Origin: Prorocentrum cordatum
Lineage: Eukaryota; Sar; Dinophyceae; Prorocentrales; Prorocentraceae
Assembly: GCA_963575745.1 (NCBI GenBank)
Contig: CAUYUJ010019864.1
Coordinates: 1-30,000, forward strand
Reading direction: 5' to 3'
DNA: 30,000 nt
Each line of letters opens with the position of its first letter. Positions within the stretch are counted from its first letter, which is position 1. The translations under genes were made by a program, and so were the position numbers. The notes beneath the pieces are model-generated. The model saw only the letters and a list, made by a program, of their open reading frames with translations. It was not told the DNA's origin and searched no databases. Positions 24,801 through 30,000 of this stretch are shown here, piece after piece.

Positions 24801-25420
24801 GTGGGCTAGCGGGAAGCTCACAAAACGGCCCCAGAGCCTACAAGACGCTCCAAAAGGCCTTCCAAGACGCTTCCGAAGAGGCCCCAAGAGGCCACAATTG
24901 TTGATTCCCCATTGTGTTTTTCGAAGTTTTTGGCTTTCTCGCCTTTTCGGCTTCCCGACGTTCCAAGACGGCCCAAGAGGCTCCCAAGACCGCCGCAACA
25001 CGGTCCAAGAGGCCCCCTACACAGCCCCAGCACGGCCCAAGCGGGCACCGAGACGACCCAAGAAGCGCCCAAGAGGGCAACAAGGCCCCGATAAAGCTTC
25101 AAAAAAGGCCCCAGCGGGCGACCAAACATCCCAAGATCTAGCTTTCCGGTCCACGAGAGCCCCAAGAAGGCCTAAGAAAACCCCAAGAGGCGCCCCAACA
25201 CACCCCTACGAGGCTCCGAGAGGCTCCAATCGGCCCCCAGGAGCCCCAAAAAGACCCCATGAGGCTTCAAATCGACTCCCAAGAGGCTTCACACCAGCTT
25301 CCCAGAAAAGCCCGAGAGGCGTACCACGCATCCCCACAGGCCCCCAAAAGGCTCCCAAGAGATACGCCACACGGCCATGGAAGTCGTCCAAAAAAGCCAA
25401 TGGAGGCTCGAGGTTCGCAG
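24800..25420 (+). repeat. Degenerate CCAAGAGGCCCC-type repeat
   Basis: Dozens of diverged units of 12-15 bp (CCAAGAGGC, CCCAAGACG, CCCCAAAAGG). The ORF 24694-25569 through it gives Arg-Pro-Lys-rich low complexity without codon bias, so it is treated as repeat. A unique stretch at 24895-24960 interrupts it. Confidence 0.7.
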
Positions 25421-25670
25421 GGCAAGAGTCGAGAGAGGAAGGCGCAGATCACGGTTCGCAGCTCGACACTTCAGGTTTTCCTGTGATTTTCTATTCTTTC
25501 GGGGCCTCCGCTCTCTCGCCGCCACGTTGCAGGGGCCGCTTCAAAATTCAGTTCCAAACGCAATCCTAAATGAGCTTGCCGCACTTCAAGGCCAACATGG
25601 ATGAGGCGAACAGGCATGTATGCTCGATTCGAAGGACCAAGGTGCATGGCGCGAAGCGCCAATGCAGTCT

Positions 25671-25672
<2 letters not shown>

Positions 25673-25709
<37 letters not shown>
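25673..25709. repeat. (TA)n tract
   Basis: 37 bases of alternating TA. Confidence 0.98.
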
Positions 25710-25713
<4 letters not shown>

Positions 25714-25859
25714 AGTCCCCCCCAGCACCCACTCATTTTGCATGGGTCTTTGAGCCCTCCCTTCGAACTCTTATTGATCATCTGCCTTCTTGTCAACCGT
25801 GCGCGCTCATCCATCTTTCCTATTCGTCATTTCTCCGCTGCTTTCTCGTGCTGGGATCT

Positions 25860-26255
25860 ATTTGGAATCAGCTAATCTTGGGACCTGCTCAATTCTTTGA
25901 TTCGAATAAGATTTGAATAGGAATCCAATTGGACACAGCTAGATCTGGGATCCGATCAATTCCACTAAGATTGCAAGTCAACTCCAATTTGAATACACTT
26001 GGAATCAGCTGAATTGGGATCTGCTCAGTTGCCCAGTTCCAACTAGACTTAAAGCTGGGTTGTTTTGATCCTTCCGATTCGAATTCGAATTCATACGTTT
26101 CAATTGGATCCAAACAGGGATCCTATGGGAACCATCTGTATCTGGGATCTGCTCCATTATGCCGAGCTTCTCATCCGATTACAACAGGAATCAGATCGGA
26201 ATCAGCTGGGCCTAGGATCTGCGCAAGTCCAGTTCGATTCCAATGACACTTCAAT
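25860..26255 (+). repeat. Degenerate repeat of about 65 bp, five or more units
   Basis: Units share TTGGAATCAGCT...TTGGGATCTGCTCAATT... and AAGACTTGAATAG-like ends, near 25862, 25929, 25998, 26127 and 26196. AT-richer than its surroundings. No gene. Confidence 0.6.
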
Positions 26256-26319
26256 AGTGCGACCCACAAATCGCATCCTGTCGGCCCGCAGCCCTTCGAT
26301 GCCGGATGATCGCCCAACT

Positions 26320-27535
26320 ATGTGATTTCTCTAGGATTCGTGGGAATCCAAGGATGCAAATCAACGAACCCGGTGATTCCATTGGGATTTCTGGGATTCC
26401 TGGGATTTCATACCCTGGAGCAAAAACAACCTTAGGATCCCCAGGAGGTCCAGGGCTCAGAATCCCAGTGAAATCCGAGGGTTCGCGACGTCGGTGATGC
26501 CCAAACCTTGTGATTTCATTTTGATTTCCGGGATTTCCGGGATGCCAATCCACGAGACCCTGTGATTTCACGGGGATTCCTTGGATTCCTGGCATTTCAA
26601 CCCTTGGAGCAAAACCAACCTTGTGATTTCCAGGGGGTCCAGGGCTCAGAATCCCAGGAATCGAAGTGGAATCGCAGGGTTCGCGACGTCGGTGATGCGC
26701 AAACCTTGTGATTTCATTCGGATTCCTGGGATTTCTGGGATGCAAATCCACGAAACCATGCGATTTCAACGGGATTCGCTGGATTCTTGGGATTTCCAGA
26801 CCCAGAGCAAAAACAACATCCGAACCCTGGGGTCACAAAGGTCAGGGCTGGAAATCCCAGAAATCAAAGGAGTCCCAGTGAAATCACATGGTTCCGTTGA
26901 TGTGCATCCCAGAAATCCCAGGTACCCCAATGCCCAATGAAATCATAGGGTTTGCGCATCACCGACGTCGCGAACCTGTGATCTCATTGGGATTCCTCGG
27001 ATTCTGAGCCCGGGACCTCCTGGAATCCCAAGGATGGTCTTGCTCCAGGGTATGAAATCCCAGGAATCACATGAATCCCAGTGAAACCAAAAGGTTTCGT
27101 GGATGTGCATATCGGAAATCCCAAGAATCCAAGTGAAATCGCAGGCATTGCGCATCACCGACGTCGCGAACCCTGCGATTTCATTCGGATTCTTGAGATT
27201 CTGAGCCTGGACCTCTTGGAGATCTTGAGGTTGTTTTTGCTCCAGGGTATGACATCCCAGGAATCCAAGTGAAATCGCAGGGCTTCGTTGATTTGCATCC
27301 CAGACATCCCAGGAACCCCAATGAAATCATAGGGTTTGCGCATCACCGACGTCGCGAACCTTGTGATTTCATTGGGATTCCTCGGATTCTGAGCCCTGGA
27401 CCTCCTGGGGATCCCAAGGATGGTTTTGCTCCAGGGTATGAAATCCCAGGAATCCCAGGAATCCCAGTGAAATCAGGGTTTCATCGATTTGCATCCTTGG
27501 AATCCTAGGAATCAGTGAAATCACAGGGTTTGCTG
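26320..27535. repeat. Large imperfect palindrome, about 1.2 kb, centred near 26925
   Basis: Three units of about 195 bp in plus orientation (26335-26890) face three in minus orientation (26950-27520). Landmark CTGGAGCAAAAACAACCTTA...AGGTCCAGGGCTCAGAATCC occurs near 26413, 26601 and 26800. Its reverse complement occurs near 26990, 27185 and 27375. Paired midpoints all fall at 26924-26926. GTTCGCGACGTCGGTGATGC is at 26481 and 26679, and inverted at 26956, 27152 and 27340. Units are themselves rich in GGGATTCCTGGGATTTC words. Outer arms (26335-26420 against 27430-27520) are highly alike. Confidence 0.9.
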
Positions 27536-27548
27536 GTTTCTTATCTAC

Positions 27549-27633
27549 AGGATGGCTCACGCGCTGATTGTCCTCTATGTAGAGGAAGCAGACGCTGGCA
27601 TCGGTCACGTTGGCGCTCGTTGAAAATGCGCTG
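27549..27633 (-). CDS. Internal exon of an unidentified minus-strand gene
   Basis: The minus strand reads SSAFSTSANVTDASVCFLYI, then EDNQRVSHP, with strong G/C third positions. Upstream in sense is a TTC microsatellite and CCGCCAG, a polypyrimidine tract with AG acceptor. Downstream is a GTAGATAAG donor at 27548. Length is about 85 nt; the exact acceptor (CAG or CAGCAG) is uncertain. The 1.2-kb palindrome would lie at the start of its downstream intron. No flanking exon was found. An alternative plus-strand reading (MAHALIVLYVEEADAGIGHV) follows CTACAG and is possible but less biased. Confidence 0.45.
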
Positions 27634-27655
27634 CTGGCGGATGCGGGTGAACAGC

Positions 27656-27685
27656 GAAGAAGAAGAAGAAGAAGCAGAAGAAGAA
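27656..27685. repeat. (GAA)n tract
   Basis: Pure GAA then GCAGAAGAAGAAA. It may act as the polypyrimidine tract of the minus-strand exon beside it. Confidence 0.95.
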
Positions 27686-27942
27686 ACATAATAATAAGAA
27701 GAGGAGCGGAGAGGGAAGGGAGAAAGGATGGGGAGCGGCACGACTCCAGCCTCGTGGAAAGGAGGAAGGTGTAGAATGGGTGCTGGGGGGGAGCTGTCCA
27801 TGTGTATATATATATGTATAAAGGGAAATCTGGGAAGTGAGGGGGAATACGGATTCCCCGGAAACTATGGAAGAATATAGGGAATCCTGGGATCCTGGAG
27901 TGGCAGGGCTCGAGGGAGGAAAACCCATCCCGACCCGAGAAT

Positions 27943-28025
27943 GTGCGTTTACTAAACGGCCCTGAGCGTTTCCGAAACAGCCCTGCTCTGCTCGATTCGA
28001 TCGGTGGGTGCGTTTACTAAACGGC
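27943..28025 (+). repeat. Exact 18-bp direct repeat, 65 bp apart
   Basis: GTGCGTTTACTAAACGGC at 27943-27960 and 28008-28025. Each contains the palindrome CGTTTACTAAACG. The 250 bp to the left show no gene. Confidence 0.95.
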
Positions 28026-28050
28026 TTCGCGTGCGGGGGTGATCAGTGCC

Positions 28051-28213
28051 CAGAGATCCGATGTCGTATTTTTTCAACACGGGGTCCCAGGGAAGTCTCG
28101 AACCATTCCCCAGGACCGGCTTTTCATCCTGAGTCGTTCCTTGACGGTCCCGGGGCCCAGCGAGGGTCGCTAGAGGCCGAAAATCGAGAAAGACCTCCGT
28201 CTTGATTTTTCCA
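28051..28213 (+). mobile_element. Family E element, plus orientation, full length
   Basis: From CCAGAGATCCGATGTCGTAT to GACCTCCGTCTTGATTTTTC, with CAGGACCGGCTTTTCATCCT, GAGTCGTTCCTTGACGGTCC and GAGGCCGAAAATCGAGAAAG. Best reference copy for the family. It lies just upstream of the candidate exon at 28225. Confidence 0.85.
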
Positions 28214-28224
28214 CTACGTTGGAG

Positions 28225-28356
28225 GTCTGGGTCTGGGGGGGGGGATTCTCCGCCCTCTATGTGTGGATCGCCGCCCAGGTGAAGGACATGGCCTTCAGCC
28301 CGACCGGCGGCCTGCGGAAGCAGCTCCCGCGCATGCAGATGCCCGAGCAGCAGTGA
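28225..28356 (+). CDS. C-terminal exon of an unidentified protein
   Basis: The frame reads VWVWGGGFSALYVWIAAQVK, then DMAFSPTGGLRKQLPRMQMP, EQQ and TGA at 28354-28356. Third positions are nearly all G or C in the second half. The AG at 28223-28224 follows the T-rich end of the family E element (CTTGATTTTTCCACTACGTTGGAG) and is in phase, so the mobile element may supply the acceptor region. A ten-G run at 28235-28244 is prone to length error and could hide a frame change. The hydrophobic start hints at a membrane segment. No family is recognised. Confidence 0.45.
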   Translation, partial: VWVWGGGFSALYVWIAAQVKDMAFSPTGGLRKQLPRMQMPEQQ

Positions 28357-28519
28357 GGCGCCCGCCCGGTGCGCATCTTCTGGCCCGCGCGCGCGCCCGA
28401 CAGGCTGGCCGCGGCGGTGCCCGTGCCGCGCGCCCCGCAGCGCCCCGCGCGGCGGCCCCCAGACCCCCTCGCGAAGTGGAAACAAGTCACGCCGCGAGGC
28501 CTTGCGCCGTTGTCAGCCT

Positions 28520-28600
28520 CCCGGGGGGCCTTCCCCGGCCCTCGCTGGACCCTCGGCGAACGACTCAGGACGAGACGCCGGTCCTGGGCAAGGGGTCCCA
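28520..28600 (-). mobile_element. Family E element, minus orientation, partial
   Basis: GGCCCTCGCTGGACCCTCGG, CGAACGACTCAGGACGAGAC and GCCGGTCCTGGGCAAGGGGT follow the minus-form core. Confidence 0.65.
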
Positions 28601-28636
28601 GACTTTTTGGTCTGCGGGTCGAGAGCGGGCCTCTTA

Positions 28637-28810
28637 AAAAGGGGTCCCAGACATGCGACGTCCGGATTTTTTCACGACGGCGTCCCTGGAAGTCCCGACC
28701 CTTTCCCCGGGACCGGTTTTTCGTCCCGAGTTTTTTTGACGGTCTCGAGGCCCGGCGAGGTCCCCCAAGGACCGAACATAGTGAATCACTTGCCGTCCTG
28801 ATTTTTTTTG
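28637..28810 (+). mobile_element. Family E element, plus orientation
   Basis: GCGACGTCCGGATTTTTTCA, GGAAGTCCCGACCCTTTCCC, GGGACCGGTTTTTCGTCCCG, TTTGACGGTCTCGAGGCCCG, then TGCCGTCCTGATTTTTTTT. Confidence 0.8.
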
Positions 28811-28815
28811 CGACG

Positions 28816-28885
28816 CGATCATGTCTGGGGTCCAGACCTCGGGGGGTCGACTTTGTGAACAAGTCACGACGTCGGGGGCCTGGGG
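28816..28885 (-). mobile_element. Family E fragment, minus orientation, end only
   Basis: GGGGTCGACTTTGTGAACAA and GTCACGACGTCGGGGGCCTG match the last part of the minus form. Confidence 0.5.
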
Positions 28886-29023
28886 CCAGGGTCCTGAGGC
28901 CTGCCCGCCGCCTCGCCGCGAAGGAGCGCCCATTTCGCCTGCCAGTGGGGGCTCGGCCGTCTCTGGCCCCCTGTCGTGGGATCGGCGAGCCTCATGCCTT
29001 CCGGAAGCCCCCAAACGTGGTGG

Positions 29024-29215
29024 TGACCACACCGTGCGGCGAGTCGGTGGGGAGTCGGGGTCACTGCACGGTTTTGGAACTCGGGTCGTTCTGCGAGGAC
29101 GTCTCGGGCGACAGGGGTCTCCGAGGTCCCAAAACCGTGCGGTGACGGACCGTGCGGTGAGGTCTCTTGGGGTTCCGAGGTCACCGCACGGTCTGTCACC
29201 GCACCGCTTCGGGAC
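29024..29215. repeat. Cluster of alternating CACCGCACGGT words forming hairpins
   Basis: Six occurrences of the word or its complement. GACGGACCGTGCGGTGA (29144-29160) pairs with TCACCGCACGGTCTGTC (29181-29197), 17 bp with one G-T. GGTCACTGCACGGTTTTGGA (29059 on) pairs with the complement at 29125-29146, overlapping the first stem. Confidence 0.9.
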
Positions 29216-29490
29216 TCCAATTTCCTTGGATGTTTCTTGGTCGGGGCCGCATGTTTCTGCGGAGATCTGTTTCCTTTGTCTTCTCTTTGGCAGCTCCTTC
29301 GGAAATCCTTTGCCCAGGCAGTGTAGTTTTCAGGAAATGTGGTGTCCCCAGCTTCCCTAAGCTGATTCTGACCCCCAGACGACGTCTGACCCCCATGAGC
29401 CGGCGATCGAGAACGGGGTCCCCGTGTACGTGTCCGGCCCACAGAGGGATGTCTTGGACATGCAGTTCACGGCTCGTCAGTGCAGCGCAG
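29216..29490. other. No supported gene
   Basis: Unique sequence, moderate GC. Plus-strand frames are short and without motifs. Confidence 0.4.
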
Positions 29491-29541
29491 CCGCGCAACA
29501 CCGCGCAGCACTGCGCAACACCGCACAGCACCGGACAACAT
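29491..29541 (+). repeat. Five decamer units, CCGCGCAACA type
   Basis: CCGCGCAACA, CCGCGCAGCA, CTGCGCAACA, CCGCACAGCA, CCGGACAACA in perfect 10-bp register. Confidence 0.9.
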
Positions 29542-29618
29542 CGCGGCATTCTTTGAGCGGCGTTGGGCGGTGCTGCGCTGTGGATCGGACGCGTGTAGCT
29601 GTGCTTTTTCCCGTGTCA

Positions 29619-29776
29619 TTACCAGCCTCGAACTTATCCCTATCTCTAAGTTTGACACGCCAAAAGGCGATGACAATCTTAGGGATGCGTCCTCAAAAAA
29701 TAAGGGAATCCCTAAGATTGGCATCGTGATTAGGATATGCCCAGCATAGGGATAGGGATATGTTCCAGGCTGGTAA
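29619..29776. mobile_element. 158-bp MITE with inverted ends and 6-bp target duplication
   Basis: Ends TTACCAGCCTCGAAC and GTTCCAGGCTGGTAA, extended inward by TATCCCTATC and GATAGGGATA. Direct GTGTCA at 29613-29618 and 29777-29782 flanks it exactly. The interior has a second perfect 13-bp stem, CAATCTTAGGGAT (29674-29686) with ATCCCTAAGATTG (29708-29720), so almost the whole element folds as one hairpin. No ORF, so it needs a transposase in trans. Confidence 0.85.
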
Positions 29777-29785
29777 GTGTCAGGG

Positions 29786-29880
29786 CTGCTCCCGGGGCCC
29801 AGGGCCGTCAAAGACCGACCCATAATTATGAAGACCTGGCCCCCTCGGGGAAGGTCCCGGGGTCCAGGGCCTGTCGGTCC
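29786..29880 (-). mobile_element. Family E fragment, minus orientation
   Basis: TCCCGGGGCCCAGGGCCGTC and AAAGACCGACCCATAATTAT resemble the minus-form core GGGACCGTCAAAGAACGACT. Right part (GAAGGTCCCGGGGTCCAGG) is uncertain. Confidence 0.45.
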
Positions 29881-30000
29881 CAAGGGAGCCGCACCCTTCG
29901 TGCAAAGCCGTCCCGCGTGACCGCTGCTGGCCACAGGGGCCGAGACGGACAATCAGCACCGAGAGAACCAGCACGTGCACGGCAAAATAATGTCGCCTCG

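Noticed and set aside
24694-25569. 291-codon Arg-Pro-Lys-rich ORF
   Set aside because: Composed of degenerate CCAAGAGGC units without third-position bias. Treated as repeat.
1-30000. tRNA, rRNA or organellar genes
   Set aside because: No cloverleaf with GGTTCGANTCC arm, rRNA core or organelle gene was recognised by eye on either strand. A covariance-model search would be decisive.

Overview
The window looks like nuclear DNA of a dinoflagellate. The strongest evidence is a complete, error-free copy of the 22-nt dinoflagellate spliced leader (SL) on the minus strand at 994-1015, and a second, decayed tandem SL relic on the plus strand at 6532-6554. The rest fits: GC-rich codons in short isolated exons, candidate exons behind long pyrimidine tracts, very high repeat density, and no prokaryotic gene layout. 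The species cannot be told from sequence alone.

Layout. 1-3.0 kb: a decayed pentatricopeptide-like (PPR) fragment downstream of the perfect SL copy, then about 2 kb of GGA/CCT tracts with a 395-bp tandem duplication. 3.4-5.8 kb: a plus-strand gene remnant of unknown function, with two good coding blocks (3807-4100 and 5408-5617, plus frameshifted continuation to about 5.8 kb), separated by a 21-bp minisatellite that reads as heptapeptides and is invaded by a 62-bp palindrome with perfect arms. 5.8-6.5 kb: facing CCT and GGA tracts. 6.53-13.5 kb: one decayed non-LTR retrotransposon (ORF1-like region, AP endonuclease, reverse transcriptase, RNase H-like region) whose 5' end is an SL relic. It is split at its catalytic YADD box by a 2.1-kb insertion made mainly of about 24 copies of a 77-bp repeat between poly-T runs.

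13.5-18 kb: microsatellites, a foldback element (14511-14719), a decamer satellite, a fragment of a copper P-type ATPase and a TG tract. 18.0-18.9 kb: minus-strand relics of a second reverse transcriptase and of an unrecognised protein. 19.3-29.9 kb: a patchwork of short noncoding elements. These include family M (terminal inverted repeat GTCGGGC..., three copies), family E (about 165 bp, about twelve full or partial copies in both orientations), a two-unit relative of the 77-bp element at 20.3 kb, and a 158-bp MITE with 6-bp target-site duplications at 29.6 kb. They also include a palindrome of about 1.2 kb centred near 26925.

Plausible host exons in the right half are 23731-24516 (+), 27549-27633 (-) and 28225-28356 (+). 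None has an identifiable function.

No intact operon-like or cooperating gene set is present. The coherent story is retroposition of SL-bearing transcripts plus amplification of small inverted-repeat elements around a few exons. The least familiar items are the 77-bp element and its dispersed relative, the shuffled family E, and the 1.2-kb palindrome.
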